Assembly (NCBI GenBank): GCA_017644045.1
Contig: JAEPMI010000002.1
Location: 124,001 to 188,000, forward strand
DNA: 64,000 nt
Source: Deltaproteobacteria bacterium
Lineage (GTDB): Bacteria; Myxococcota_A; Polyangia; Polyangiales; Houyiibacteriaceae
Reading direction: 5' to 3'
Numbering within the stretch: the stretch's first letter is position 1; the number at the start of each line of letters is the position of its first letter. Both the position numbers and the translations under genes were made by a program. The notes under the pieces were generated by a model that had not been told where the DNA came from, did not search any database, and worked only from the letters and a program-made list of their open reading frames with translations. Below, piece by piece: positions 26,389 to 35,359 of this stretch.

Positions 26389-28473
26389 TCAGAGCGGGCA
26401 GAGGTACTGGATGCTCAGGTCGCGAACGGTCGGGCTGGTTCGCTCGTCTTCGCTGACCAGCACCAACTCGAGCTCGAGGAAGTTGCCGATCGGCACCGGG
26501 CCCGGAGCCATGGTGAGATCGGAAGGGCTGCTGACGAAGGTTCCCACCCAGGTCGCGGCCCCGAGGGCGGCGCGCGTCGGTGCAGCCCGCATGCGGACCT
26601 CGAGGCGAGTGTTCGGTGGCACGTCCGCGTCCCACTCGAGGCGCTCGAAGGTGACGCCGCTCGGGCAGGGAGCCTCGATGACGGTGCGGTAGAAGCCGCT
26701 CGGCATCGTGAAGGTGCGGAGCGCGTAGCCGGTGAAGTCCGAGTAGGTGTAGGGCGTGTCGCCGACGGGGAACTCCCGCGTCGCACCGGTCGCGGGATCG
26801 AGGCGAGTCGCCGTGCCGGAGTCCTGGTTCACCAGCCAGACCCGACGGTCGTCGTCGAGACCGATGCCCACCGATCCCTGACCGGGCAACGGGTCAGCGT
26901 TGGTTCCGAAGGTGGTCACGTCACTGCCATCGGCGGCTCGGAAACGGGTCATCCGCGTGACCGGAGGCCCGAGCGTGATCCCCGCCGGACCGCCGAGCCG
27001 GATGAAATCGTGGGAGCTCGCGACGTAGATGAAGCCGCGGTCGTCCGCGGCGATGCCGCGGGTGCCGCCCGCGTCCGGGAGCGACACCTCGAGCCAATCG
27101 TCGGTCGCGGGGTCGTAGCGGTAGGCCGCCTCGCAGATGAAGCCGGCGAGCCACACGCGGTCCTCGTCGTCGATCGCGATGCCGTAGGAGCCCTGGCAGT
27201 CGAGCGAAGGGACCTCGGCGCGGACGGTGACCAGATCGCTGCTCGAGTCGACCCCGACGATGCGACCGGTCGCCACCTCGGTGAAGTAGACCATGCCGTC
27301 GCTGGCCGACGCGGCGCCGTAGGGCTGGAAGCGCTCGAAGCGTCGCGCCAGGCGGACGGTCCGCACCACGCGGCCGTCGTCCGGGTGCAGCTTGACCGCG
27401 GTCTCGGCCGCGAAGAGGCCGACCCACACGAATCCGTCGGAGTCGATCGCCAGTCCGCGCGCGATGCCTCCCAGACCGCCGACGTCGACCGTCCACAGGA
27501 GGCACTCGTCCATCTGACCGAGGTACTCGCCGCCGCCACGCGAGATCAGGCCGTCCGCGTTCAGATCGCTCGACGTGTCGATGACGCCGTTGCCGTTGCG
27601 GTCGATGCAGTCCTCGATGCGGCCGGCGATCTTCGTCACGGTCGCCTGGTCCTCGAACGCGCGGTTGGCGACGAAGACGGAGCCGCGCAGGTCGACGGCA
27701 GTGCGAGAGGGGCAGTTCCCGAAGCCAGCCTCGGTGTCGCACTCCTCCCCGGGCATCGGCGGGTTCGTGCCCGGACCGAGCAGCACCGAGTCGTACTCGC
27801 CGAGCTGCGCGCCGGTCTGCAGGTCGAGCTTGGTCACCGAGCCGAAGCGCGTGTTCGCGATCCACGCGAAGTTGTTCTCGTCGCGGGTCGCGCCGAGCAC
27901 GAGCGATCCGTCGGGACCGACCTCGGTGCCGGAGAGCTCGGAGTCCGGGTTGTCCCAGGTCCCGCCAGTCTCGCTCGGGATGTCGACGATGGTGCAACCA
28001 CGGCGACAGTCCCGGCACTCGCTGAGGGTGCCTTCGTCGAAAGCGCCATCGCAGTCCTGGTCGACCATGTCGCAGATCTCGGCGGCCCCCGGGAAGACGC
28101 CCGGGTTGCCGTCGTCGCAGTCGCCGCCACACCCGGTCAGCCCATCGCCGTCTTCGTCGCGATCGACGCGAACGTTCATGCAGATGTCGCCCACGGGGTC
28201 GCAGGTATCGACCGTGCACTCGTCACCGTCGTCACAGGCGGGGATGCCGAGGTTCACGCAGCCCTCGACCGTGCAGATCTCGCGACCGTTGCAGAAGTTG
28301 CCATCGTCGCACGGCCCGCCGCACACGGCGGCGTCGACCTCCATGAGATCGACCGACGCGTCGCGCGGGAGGATCGGTCGCCCGGCGTCGAACGAATCGC
28401 CCGGATCGAGCGGGGTCTTCGCGCCACAGGCGGCGACGACACAGAGGACGAGCGGAAGGAATCGACGGGCCAT
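26389..28473 (-). CDS. Lipoprotein with MopE-like Cys motif and beta-propeller
   Basis: This 694-residue lipoprotein (lipobox VAAC) has an N-terminal Cys-rich part (CGGPCDDGNFCNGREIC; DDGDECTVDTCDPVGDIC). It continues with the MopE-type motif GCGGDCDDGNPGVFPGAAEIC and DMVDQDCDGAFDEG, known from putative metal-binding segments of secreted proteins. Residues from about 170 to 600 hold repeated strands with NHL/virginiamycin-B-lyase-like character (GLAIDSDGFVWVGLF, GIAIDDEDRVWLAGF, GIAADDRGFIYVAS). An EF-hand-like loop (DRNGNGVIDTSSDLNADG) is present. I start it at ATG 28473, where the signal begins. It is probably a surface binding protein; enzymatic activity is not shown. Confidence 0.85.
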   Translation of the reverse strand: MARRFLPLVLCVVAACGAKTPLDPGDSFDAGRPILPRDASVDLMEVDAAVCGGPCDDGNFCNGREICTVEGCVNLGIPACDDGDECTVDTCDPVGDICMNVRVDRDEDGDGLTGCGGDCDDGNPGVFPGAAEICDMVDQDCDGAFDEGTLSECRDCRRGCTIVDIPSETGGTWDNPDSELSGTEVGPDGSLVLGATRDENNFAWIANTRFGSVTKLDLQTGAQLGEYDSVLLGPGTNPPMPGEECDTEAGFGNCPSRTAVDLRGSVFVANRAFEDQATVTKIAGRIEDCIDRNGNGVIDTSSDLNADGLISRGGGEYLGQMDECLLWTVDVGGLGGIARGLAIDSDGFVWVGLFAAETAVKLHPDDGRVVRTVRLARRFERFQPYGAASASDGMVYFTEVATGRIVGVDSSSDLVTVRAEVPSLDCQGSYGIAIDDEDRVWLAGFICEAAYRYDPATDDWLEVSLPDAGGTRGIAADDRGFIYVASSHDFIRLGGPAGITLGPPVTRMTRFRAADGSDVTTFGTNADPLPGQGSVGIGLDDDRRVWLVNQDSGTATRLDPATGATREFPVGDTPYTYSDFTGYALRTFTMPSGFYRTVIEAPCPSGVTFERLEWDADVPPNTRLEVRMRAAPTRAALGAATWVGTFVSSPSDLTMAPGPVPIGNFLELELVLVSEDERTSPTVRDLSIQYLCPL

Positions 28474-28595
28474 GGGGAGGGCTCGCAAGGTCTCATGGCC
28501 CCCATGGAGCGGGCAAATGCCGCTTTCTTGGTCCCCGATCCGGAAGGGCTTAGGTTCGACCCATCCCACAGACACCTACATCGGAGCCAAGGGCC

Positions 28596-28976
28596 ATGAC
28601 GACTCGCTTCACTACTTCCCGCCGTCGCCGGATCGTCCGGCGTGCCGTTCGCAGCGAATGCCACGCCGTGGCCACCGAAGGCTTCCGCCTGCTCGGCCAG
28701 CGTGTCCTCGACGTCTCGCCCTATGGGCTCTTGCTCGCGGCCGATGACGGCGCGGAGCCGGGCGACGAGGTGATCGTCAGTTTCCAGATCCCCGGTTGCC
28801 GCCGGGTCTTCGACGCGGAGGCCGAGGTCGCTCGGGTGATCGAGGGCTGGCGCCCCTACGACCCGGGCTACGCGCTCGGGCTGCGCTTCACCAACTTCCC
28901 GTTGAAGGACCGCCTCTTCCTGAAGCAACGGCTGCGCGGCACCCCGCCGCCGATCCCGCAGCGCGCGCTTCGCTGA
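28596..28976 (+). CDS. PilZ-domain protein (candidate c-di-GMP receptor)
   Basis: This 126-residue single-domain protein has the basic RRRRIVRRAVR stretch near residues 9-19, followed by DVSPYGLLL near 39-47. Together these match the RxxxR and D/NxSxxG signature that clasps cyclic di-GMP. The C-terminal GLRFTNF strand fits the PilZ barrel. Such one-domain proteins relay c-di-GMP to motility or export machinery. The ATG follows an AAGGG ribosome site. It diverges from the propeller lipoprotein gene and has no obvious partner. Confidence 0.85.
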   Translation: MTTRFTTSRRRRIVRRAVRSECHAVATEGFRLLGQRVLDVSPYGLLLAADDGAEPGDEVIVSFQIPGCRRVFDAEAEVARVIEGWRPYDPGYALGLRFTNFPLKDRLFLKQRLRGTPPPIPQRALR

Positions 28977-29019
28977 CTCGGGCCTCGCGCGCGGCTCCCG
29001 ATGGGCCTAACGTGGGGGG

Positions 29020-29979
29020 GTGGCCGAGCTTCCCGAGACTCCCTACCAGCGCTGGCGTCACGCGCTGAAGCCCGACAGCTGGTCGAAGCTCATCGTCCCA
29101 ACCTACCTCGGTCAGGGGCTCGGCGCAGCACACCTCGGGCGCCTCGATCTGGTGCCCGCCTTCGCGGGCTTCGTCTTCACCTGGCTCGCGCTGACCTTCA
29201 TCGTCCTGATGAACGACGTGGCCGACCGCGAGGTCGACGCGATCAAGCGCAAGCGCTTCCCGAACGGCTGCTCGCCGAAGACGATCCCCGACGGCATCCT
29301 GCCCGCCTCCCGGCTGCTGATGGTCGGCCTGAGCGCGGGCGCCGGCGCCGTCGGCTTCGCGTATTTCGCGGAGGGCTGGCTCAACCGACCGGGCCTCGGG
29401 CTCGCGGCGGTGCTCTCGCTCGGGCTCTTCGTGGCGTACTCGCTCCCGCCGCTGAAGCTGAACTACCGCGGCGGCGGCGAGCTGCTCGAGATGCTCGGCG
29501 TCGGTCTCGCCCTCCCCTGGCTCAACGCCTACATGCAGGGCGGCCTCGGCGCCGAGAGCCTGCTCTGGCTGCCGCGCGCGTGGCCGGTGCTCATCGGCGC
29601 GATGGCCCTCGCGCTCGCCAGCGCGATCGCCAGCGGGCTCAGCGACGAGGTCTCCGACCGCAAGGGTGGCAAGACCACCTTCACCACGAAGCTCGGGAAC
29701 CCGACGGCTCGCCGGCTGACCGAGATGCTGGTGGCGGTCGGCGCCGCGGCGTGGCTGTTGGCGGGTCTGCTCGCCGAGCACGTCCCGCTGATGGTGGTGG
29801 TCCTGCCCATCGTGATCCTCGGGTTCCGACTGCGGCAGATGGTCCGGCAGAGCACGAGCGCGGTGACCAATGCGTTCGGTGAGCAGGCCGTGTACAAGGC
29901 GCACCTGCACCGGGGCGTCTGGCGCGCCACCGAGGTGCTCGCGTTCTCGCTCCTCCTCCACCGAATCTTTCTCGGATAG
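29020..29979 (+). CDS. UbiA-family prenyltransferase
   Basis: This 319-residue integral membrane enzyme has about eight helices. The first Asp-rich motif NDVADREVD (residues 65-73) and the second, SDEVSDRKGGKTT (about 209-221), bind prenyl-diphosphate through Mg2+. Family members attach isoprenoid chains to aromatic rings in quinone, haem or lipid synthesis. KGGKTT with a downstream KLG run is closer to the MenA and homogentisate branch than to COX10, but the substrate is uncertain. It begins at a GTG after a G-rich run, and the next gene follows after only 5 bp. Confidence 0.87.
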   Translation: MAELPETPYQRWRHALKPDSWSKLIVPTYLGQGLGAAHLGRLDLVPAFAGFVFTWLALTFIVLMNDVADREVDAIKRKRFPNGCSPKTIPDGILPASRLLMVGLSAGAGAVGFAYFAEGWLNRPGLGLAAVLSLGLFVAYSLPPLKLNYRGGGELLEMLGVGLALPWLNAYMQGGLGAESLLWLPRAWPVLIGAMALALASAIASGLSDEVSDRKGGKTTFTTKLGNPTARRLTEMLVAVGAAAWLLAGLLAEHVPLMVVVLPIVILGFRLRQMVRQSTSAVTNAFGEQAVYKAHLHRGVWRATEVLAFSLLLHRIFLG

Positions 29980-29984
29980 CTCCG

Positions 29985-30719
29985 TTGAACGACACGCGCC
30001 TCGCCACCACGGACCCGATGGCTGCCCTCGCCGCGCTCGACGCGCGCATCGACCGGGGCGCGCGGCTGACGCTGGACCCTGCCGCCGAGCGGCCGACGTC
30101 GTTGTGCTCGCTCGCCGAGTCGCTCGCGCCGGGGCCGCTCCGATCGCCCTTCGCCATCGCGCTCGAGCGCGTCGCCCGAGCCCAGCTCCACGCGTTCCCC
30201 GGCAACCTCTTCTGGGACATGGACGCGCTCGCCGCGAGCCTGGTGCGCCAGGCGCGCCGAGCCGCCGAGCCAGTGACTCGACTGAACGAGCTCGCCGGCC
30301 ACGTCGCGCGACTGCAGAACCTCTTCGGCTCGGACACCGCGATCCGCTTCCGCTACGTGCACGACTTCGTCTACGGCTACGACTGGGCGAAGTGGGTGAA
30401 GCGTGATCCGGACGAACGCCGCGACGTCGGCCCCTTCGACGCCGCGTTCCTCGCGTACTCGGAGAGGCGCGCCGGCGAGCTCATGGAGCTCATCGCGGAG
30501 AACGACGCCAAGTACCACCAGCTCCCCGACGGGCAGGCGCGGAACCCCTTCGGCTTCTCCCGCGAACCCGACGACGAGGTCCGCCTCTTCCGCGACCTCG
30601 CCGAGCGCGATCTCCTTCCCATCCGCGCGTGGGAGACCGACCCGGCGCTCGACTGGGAGCCGCCCTACCTCACCCTGCGCGAAGAGCGCGCGGAAGCCCT
30701 CGGGCTCGCGTTCGGTTGA
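29985..30719 (+). CDS. Conserved-looking hypothetical protein downstream of the prenyltransferase
   Basis: This is a 244-residue soluble protein without a recognised family. It shows compact helical segments (FAIALERVARAQLHAFPGNLFWDMDALAASLVR around residue 55) and a charged middle (RFRYVHDFVYGYDWAKWVKR). It starts at a TTG 5 bp after the prenyltransferase stop, or at the ATG at 30018. Codon use is typical of the region. The tight spacing implies co-transcription with the prenyltransferase, possibly in quinone or lipid synthesis, but this is only positional evidence. Confidence 0.72.
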   Translation: MNDTRLATTDPMAALAALDARIDRGARLTLDPAAERPTSLCSLAESLAPGPLRSPFAIALERVARAQLHAFPGNLFWDMDALAASLVRQARRAAEPVTRLNELAGHVARLQNLFGSDTAIRFRYVHDFVYGYDWAKWVKRDPDERRDVGPFDAAFLAYSERRAGELMELIAENDAKYHQLPDGQARNPFGFSREPDDEVRLFRDLAERDLLPIRAWETDPALDWEPPYLTLREERAEALGLAFG

Positions 30720-30790
30720 CTTCGGCCAAGCGGTGCTCGCTGGGACTTGTCGCACCTCATGTGAGCGTCAGGGAGTGATACGGTCCTGCG

Positions 30791-31669
30791 ATGGCTAGAC
30801 TCTCCATTGCACTACTGACCATCGCGTCCCTGTTCTTCGGACCCAGTCGGTCCAAGGCTCAGGAGTTCAACGTGTTCACGATGAACCTTTGGCGCGGCCA
30901 GTCTGTATCATGTCTCTCTGCAAACCCAACCGACTGTGAACACGGAAGCGCTCCGCGAGTAGGCTCTCTCGCAGGGGCTCTCACTACTGCCGACTTCGTC
31001 GCGATCAAGGACTTCGGAAGAGAATCCATCCTCTCGTTGCAGGAAGTGGACAAGCACACCTCCCGGGCAGGGGGGATCGACGTCGCTTGGGAGATCGATG
31101 ACGCATTGTCGCCCGGCTGGGCCAACTATTTCGGCAGCGCCATGCCGTATCAGGGAGGCCAATACGGCAGCGCCGCAGTCATGAGCGTCGCAGCCTCCCA
31201 AAGTGCCACGTGGCAGCTCGACAACCCCGACCCATCCACCGAGAGCGAACCTCGAATTGCGGTGACAACGAGACACGACTTCGGCTCGGGCAAGGAGCTC
31301 TGGGTCGTGAACCTTCACCTCGACCACCTGCGCACCCATCGCTGGGGCGCGGAACGACGGTGGGGCGCCTACTACCAATTCCTGTCGCTCCTCGACTGGC
31401 TAGACGGACTCGACCCTGACACTCCCACGGTACTCAACGGCGACTTCAACCTCTCTCAGTCAGCAGACCCGGTGCTCTTCAGCTGGGTCGAGAGCGCGTT
31501 GGCGAGTCGAGGGTACTCCCGAGTTGCGACATGGAACGTCGACCATGTCTTCGTTCGGAACCCGGGAGGCCAGCTGTCCGTGCTCTACACGATCGACTAC
31601 AACCCGTATCATCAGGGTGTAACCCTTTCCGATCACCGGTGGATCAAGACAGTCTTCCGCTGGAACTAG
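30791..31669 (+). CDS. Secreted endonuclease/exonuclease/phosphatase-family hydrolase
   Basis: This 292-residue protein has a signal peptide (cleaved near SKA-QEF) and the EEP-fold motifs in order: FTMNLWRG, LSLQEVD (metal-binding Glu), NLHLDH, LNGDFN, NVDHVFV and LSDHRW with the catalytic Asp-His. Relatives include DNase I, sphingomyelinases and inositol phosphatases, so the substrate may be nucleic acid or phospholipid. Export suggests a predatory or nutrient role. The gene and its flanks are visibly less GC-rich and use more A/T-ending codons than their neighbours, hinting at transfer. Confidence 0.85.
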   Translation: MARLSIALLTIASLFFGPSRSKAQEFNVFTMNLWRGQSVSCLSANPTDCEHGSAPRVGSLAGALTTADFVAIKDFGRESILSLQEVDKHTSRAGGIDVAWEIDDALSPGWANYFGSAMPYQGGQYGSAAVMSVAASQSATWQLDNPDPSTESEPRIAVTTRHDFGSGKELWVVNLHLDHLRTHRWGAERRWGAYYQFLSLLDWLDGLDPDTPTVLNGDFNLSQSADPVLFSWVESALASRGYSRVATWNVDHVFVRNPGGQLSVLYTIDYNPYHQGVTLSDHRWIKTVFRWN

Positions 31670-31740
31670 CCGACCGAACGCATCACCTCGCTCGCGCTGG
31701 AGCCCCACCGAGTACGGCCGCCCCGCGGGCAACGCCGCTG

Positions 31741-31884
31741 AGCTTCAGCCACGACTACTGGAGTCACGGAGGCACCCTGAGTGAGACCTGGTCGGCACGA
31801 CTCCGTGCGCGGGTTCACGACCCCCTGACGGATCCACGCACGGTGGTGCTCGGAGCAGAGCTGGCGGCTACTTCCCGCCGCTGA
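31741..31884 (+). pseudogene. Possible orphan 3' coding remnant
   Basis: Plus-strand reading gives LSFSHDYWSHGGTLSETW followed by about 30 more residues, ending in a stop at 31882-31884. The amino-acid mix looks protein-like (Trp, Tyr, His, ordered charges), but there is no start codon of its own, no ribosome site and no full domain. It could be the tail of a gene lost when the lower-GC hydrolase gene arrived, or chance. The frame continues upstream into the hydrolase gene out of phase. Confidence 0.3.
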
Positions 31885-32059
31885 AGCCGCCGTACCAGAA
31901 GATGGCGCCGCCGCGGCCGCCGCTCGCGCGGACGTCCGGAGGCGCGGCTCGGCGCTCCTGCTCGACCGCGAAGGGATCGATCCCCGAGTCCGCCAGGTAG
32001 GCGTAGCCGCCGACGACGCCGAGGCCGAAGAGCGGATAGAGCAGGTAGACGAGCTTCAC
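31868..32059 (-). CDS. Small single-helix membrane protein
   Basis: This 63-residue protein starts with one hydrophobic segment (KLVYLLYPLFGLGVVGGYAY, residues 2-21) and has a Gly-rich tail (GGRGGAIFWYGGFSGGK). It begins at a GTG 9 bp after the stop of the DUF4178 gene, and such small membrane proteins commonly travel with DUF4178 proteins. The C-terminal codons overlap the possible remnant on the other strand by 17 bp. The function is unknown. Confidence 0.65.
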   Translation of the reverse strand: MKLVYLLYPLFGLGVVGGYAYLADSGIDPFAVEQERRAAPPDVRASGGRGGAIFWYGGFSGGK

Positions 32060-32068
32060 CGGGCCAGC

Positions 32069-33997
32069 CTACACCGTCTTGAGCTCTTGTCGCTTCTTCT
32101 CGAAGGTCGAGTGACGGATGAAGAAGACGATGGCGGGCAGCCAGATCAGGAAGAGCGCGAAGAGCAGACAGCCGCGACTCTGGGCGCCGGTCTCGACGGC
32201 GAGCTCGACCGCTGGCGGACGAAGCCCGGTGCCGTACGCGCCGGGCTGGGGGAAGCTCTGCCAGAAGGGGTCGACCCGCATGGTGTAGGTGCCCGCGGGC
32301 ACCTGGTTCACGTGGGCGGTGTTGCTCTGGGAGCCCTCGGACCAGGACTCGCCGCCCGAGACCCCGTGGTAGCGCTCGGCGTCGACGTAGAACTCGATCA
32401 CCTCGCCGGTATTCTGCTCGATGAGCGCCGCCGGGACGCCGATGTACTGGTTGTCGGCGTTGGTGCGGACGGTCACCTCGAGCAGGGTCGGTCCCTCCCG
32501 GACGACGAAGGGTGGAGTCACCGTCGCGTTGCGCCCGCTCGGGTCCGGCTGGGTCGACGGAACGAGGGGCACGGTCACGGGGCCGTCGACCAGTCGGTCG
32601 CTCGGGTGCCGCGCATGAACGAAGCCCATCAGCCCGAAGAGCGCGACCGAGAGCACGACGGCGATCAGCGCCGGAAAGCCGATCGAGTGCGGGTTCGGCT
32701 GCGCGAGGCCGACGCCGATCTTGCGAGGCGGCTTGCCCTGGACGCCGAAGGCCTCGAAGATCTCGTCGCCTTCGACGTACTCGCCACCGGTCCAGTTGAT
32801 CTCGCGGCCGGTGGCTTCCTGGCTGACCACGTAGGGCGGTTTGATGAAGTCGCGCAGTCGGCCCGACTCACCGCGCTCGACGCGCCAGTAGAACTCGCCG
32901 ACCACGTAGCTCACGTGACCCTCGACGGAGTTCCAGAGCACGTGGCGGCGGCCACCCACGGTCGCGACGGGGCCGTATCCCCCCTGGACCTCACCACCGG
33001 AGAGCGGACGCAGCCACATCCAGTGGCCCTGGTCCTCCATGAGCCAGCGGTAGCCATGGTCGGTGTGCAGCAGGTACTCGCTCCACCGGAAGCGCTCACC
33101 GCCGACGCGGCACCAGCGCTCCATGTAGCCGATGCAGGTGGCCTTCTCGCCCTTGAGCGTGCCCTCGGCCCCGAGCGGGATCAGCGGCTTCGCCCGGTGC
33201 TGCTCGAGCTTCTGGAGGAACTGCAGCTTGCCCTGCGAGTAGTCGAGGACGCTGTTGCAGCTGCCGCAGACCGCGCTCTCGGTGATCGCCGGCGCGCGAA
33301 TGGGCACCGCGTCGCCACAGGTGGGGCAGCGCAGCCGGTCGCCCTTCACCTGCTCGGCGGAGGGCGTCGGCATGGCGCCGCTCGATTGGATCTGCAGCTC
33401 GCCGTGCTGGAGTCGCCGACCGACGTAGAGCTTCGGGGGCTCGCTGCCGTCGCCGTAGTCGATCGTCGCGAAGGCGCCGTTCGCCCCCGACAGATCGACG
33501 AAGAGACCGCGCTTGCCGCTCTCGATCGGGAACGGGAGCTCGCCCTGGCCGGAGAGGACCGTGGACTGGCCCTGCTCGTCGACCACCCACTCGCCCTGCA
33601 CGCCGGGCAGCGGGGGCAGCTGCCCGGGCGTCATCTGCTGCCAGCTGGGGAGCGGCCCGGTGGGCTGGGTCGGGTAAGTCAGGTACCACTGACCCTGCGC
33701 CTTCGCGAGCCAGGCCCAGTGCTGCCCGTGCTGGACGTACCACTCGTCCCAGGGACCGCGGCCCTGATCGAGCTGCACGCGGCCGGCAACGAAGATCGCG
33801 GTGCCGCCGAGCGAGCCGCTGTCCCCGACCTGGTGGTCGGTGGTCGTCGGTGCGAGGTCCGCGACCCTGCCCAGGCTTCGGAGATCGCGGTCGGTTCGGA
33901 CCACCGACGCGTTGCACCACTGGCAGATCACCGCCCAGCTGGAGCCGAGCTTCAGGTCGATCGGACCGCCGCAGTTCGGACACTGCAGCTGGCTCAC
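32069..33997 (-). CDS. DUF4178-type membrane protein with zinc-ribbon N-terminus
   Basis: This 642-residue protein begins with a zinc-ribbon pair (CPNCGG and CQWCNA). Two similar beta-rich DUF4178-like domains follow (about 50-200 and 270-400: WDEWYVQHGQHWAWLAKAQG, then WSEYLLHTDHGYRWLMEDQG). A second ribbon (CPTCGD, CGSC) lies between them. Two membrane helices are near 435 and 620, flanking a beta-sandwich region. The start overlaps the upstream CNNM-like gene by 4 bp (ATGA). DUF4178 proteins have no firm function but often adjoin membrane-stress genes. Confidence 0.83.
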   Translation of the reverse strand: MSQLQCPNCGGPIDLKLGSSWAVICQWCNASVVRTDRDLRSLGRVADLAPTTTDHQVGDSGSLGGTAIFVAGRVQLDQGRGPWDEWYVQHGQHWAWLAKAQGQWYLTYPTQPTGPLPSWQQMTPGQLPPLPGVQGEWVVDEQGQSTVLSGQGELPFPIESGKRGLFVDLSGANGAFATIDYGDGSEPPKLYVGRRLQHGELQIQSSGAMPTPSAEQVKGDRLRCPTCGDAVPIRAPAITESAVCGSCNSVLDYSQGKLQFLQKLEQHRAKPLIPLGAEGTLKGEKATCIGYMERWCRVGGERFRWSEYLLHTDHGYRWLMEDQGHWMWLRPLSGGEVQGGYGPVATVGGRRHVLWNSVEGHVSYVVGEFYWRVERGESGRLRDFIKPPYVVSQEATGREINWTGGEYVEGDEIFEAFGVQGKPPRKIGVGLAQPNPHSIGFPALIAVVLSVALFGLMGFVHARHPSDRLVDGPVTVPLVPSTQPDPSGRNATVTPPFVVREGPTLLEVTVRTNADNQYIGVPAALIEQNTGEVIEFYVDAERYHGVSGGESWSEGSQSNTAHVNQVPAGTYTMRVDPFWQSFPQPGAYGTGLRPPAVELAVETGAQSRGCLLFALFLIWLPAIVFFIRHSTFEKKRQELKTV

Positions 33998-35163
33998 TGT
34001 TCGTCAGCTCCTGGCACGCCGGCGTCCGGAACTCCGGCGGACTTGGGCACCTCGATGCTGGCGCCGCTGCCCGGCGGGGGCGGTACGGTCCCCAGCTTCG
34101 CGCGACGCTCTCGCCACTTCTTGCGCGCCATCTCGCGCATGTCGTCGGTGGCGTCGACCTCGTCGACGATCTCGAGTCCGAGCAAGGTCTCGAGCACGTC
34201 CTCCATGCTCACGACGCCGTCCACGCCGCCGTACTCGTCCACCACCAGCGCGATGTGCTCGCGGTCGTTGAGCAGGCGCTCGAAGAGCTCGTGCACCGGC
34301 AGGGTGTCGGGCACCATCAGCATCTCGCGCACCAGGTCACCGACCGGCACGTCGCCCATGCCCCGCGCGGCGGCGAGAAAGAGCTCGTCCTTGAGCACGT
34401 AGCCAGCGACGTCGTCCTGGTGCTCCCGGTAGACGGGGATGCGTGAGAAGACCATCGTGGCCGTGCGGATGGTGTCGTCCGCGGCCGGGCTGTGGAGGGC
34501 CGAACGCGGCACGACCTCGTCGACGGTCTTGTCCGCGGGGATCGCGAACATGACCGTGCGCGGGGTCATGATGTCGCGCGTGCGCACCGCGCCCATGCGG
34601 AAGAGGTTGCGGAGGATCCGAGACTCGGAGGCATCGAAGACGCCCTGCTCTTCGCCGAGGCGGGCGAGCGCGGCGACCTCTTCCTTGGACACCGTGCCGT
34701 GGCCGTGGCCCGAGCCCTTCATCGCCTTCGTGATGAGCTCGCTCATGAGCACGAGCGGGATCATGAAGCGGACGAGCCAGAAGAGGATGAAGCCAGCGCT
34801 GGGCGCGAGCTTCCGCCAGTACACCGCTCCGATCGTCTTTGGGATGATCTCCGAGAAGACGAGGATCAGCAGCGTGAGCACCGCCGACGCGATGGCGAGG
34901 ACGTCGGAGCCCCAGACCGCCTGCGCCTGAGCGCCTGCGCCGGCCGCGCCCACGGTGTGCGCGATCGTGTTGAGGCTGAGGATCGCCGAGAGCGGGCGGT
35001 CCACGCCGTCCTTCAGGTCGGTCAGACGCCGACCGACCGCCGGTCGCTCGTCGCGCAGACGCGCGAGGTACGCGGGGGTGAGGCTCAGCAGCACCGCCTC
35101 CAGCACGGAGCAGAGGAAGGAGAAGCCGAGGGCCACCAGGATATAGACGACGAGAAGCGCCAT
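33994..35163 (-). CDS. CNNM/CorC-type membrane protein (DUF21 plus CBS pair)
   Basis: This 389-residue protein has an N-terminal DUF21 domain of four helices (MALLVVYILVALGFSFLCSV onward), followed by a CBS pair (about 200-330: RTRDIMTPRTVMFAIPADKT; VDEYGGVDGVVSMEDVLETL). It ends in a Pro/Gly-rich tail and lacks the usual CorC/HlyC C-terminal domain. Relatives are linked to Mg2+ or Co2+ export and respond to nucleotide through CBS. I start it at the ATG at 35163 (MALLVV), at the first helix. It heads an operon with the DUF4178 gene and a small membrane protein. Confidence 0.88.
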   Translation of the reverse strand: MALLVVYILVALGFSFLCSVLEAVLLSLTPAYLARLRDERPAVGRRLTDLKDGVDRPLSAILSLNTIAHTVGAAGAGAQAQAVWGSDVLAIASAVLTLLILVFSEIIPKTIGAVYWRKLAPSAGFILFWLVRFMIPLVLMSELITKAMKGSGHGHGTVSKEEVAALARLGEEQGVFDASESRILRNLFRMGAVRTRDIMTPRTVMFAIPADKTVDEVVPRSALHSPAADDTIRTATMVFSRIPVYREHQDDVAGYVLKDELFLAAARGMGDVPVGDLVREMLMVPDTLPVHELFERLLNDREHIALVVDEYGGVDGVVSMEDVLETLLGLEIVDEVDATDDMREMARKKWRERRAKLGTVPPPPGSGASIEVPKSAGVPDAGVPGADEQ

Positions 35164-35238
35164 GGGGACGCGCCCGGAAGCTACCACGGAGAACGGGGTG
35201 GGCCACGGGGGGGTGAACGAGTGGTTAGAACTGGGGGT

Positions 35239-35359
35239 GGAGGACGTAGCGCGAAGCGCGAGGACGCACCGAGCGGCTGCGCCGCGAGATCTTCAGGTTT
35301 TGGGGGAAACGAGGAGCGATTCACTCGCGACGAGTTGGGGCAATTTCCGAAATCCCCCC
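35239..35359. repeat. Dispersed ~120-bp repeat, copy A
   Basis: It aligns over its whole length with 37955-38077, at roughly 85% identity by eye, in the same orientation. It opens with GGAGGACG-AGCGCGAAGCGC and ends in a C6 run. Inside is TTCAGGTTTT followed by an inverted ACTCG-CGA-CGAGT. The last 13 codons of the NDH-2 gene, including the stop, fall inside it, so that protein's tail is repeat-encoded. Confidence 0.8.

Noticed and set aside
28540..28590. tRNA-like segment (GGTTCGACCC)
   Set aside because: It resembles a T-arm, but no acceptor, D or anticodon arms can be formed around it.
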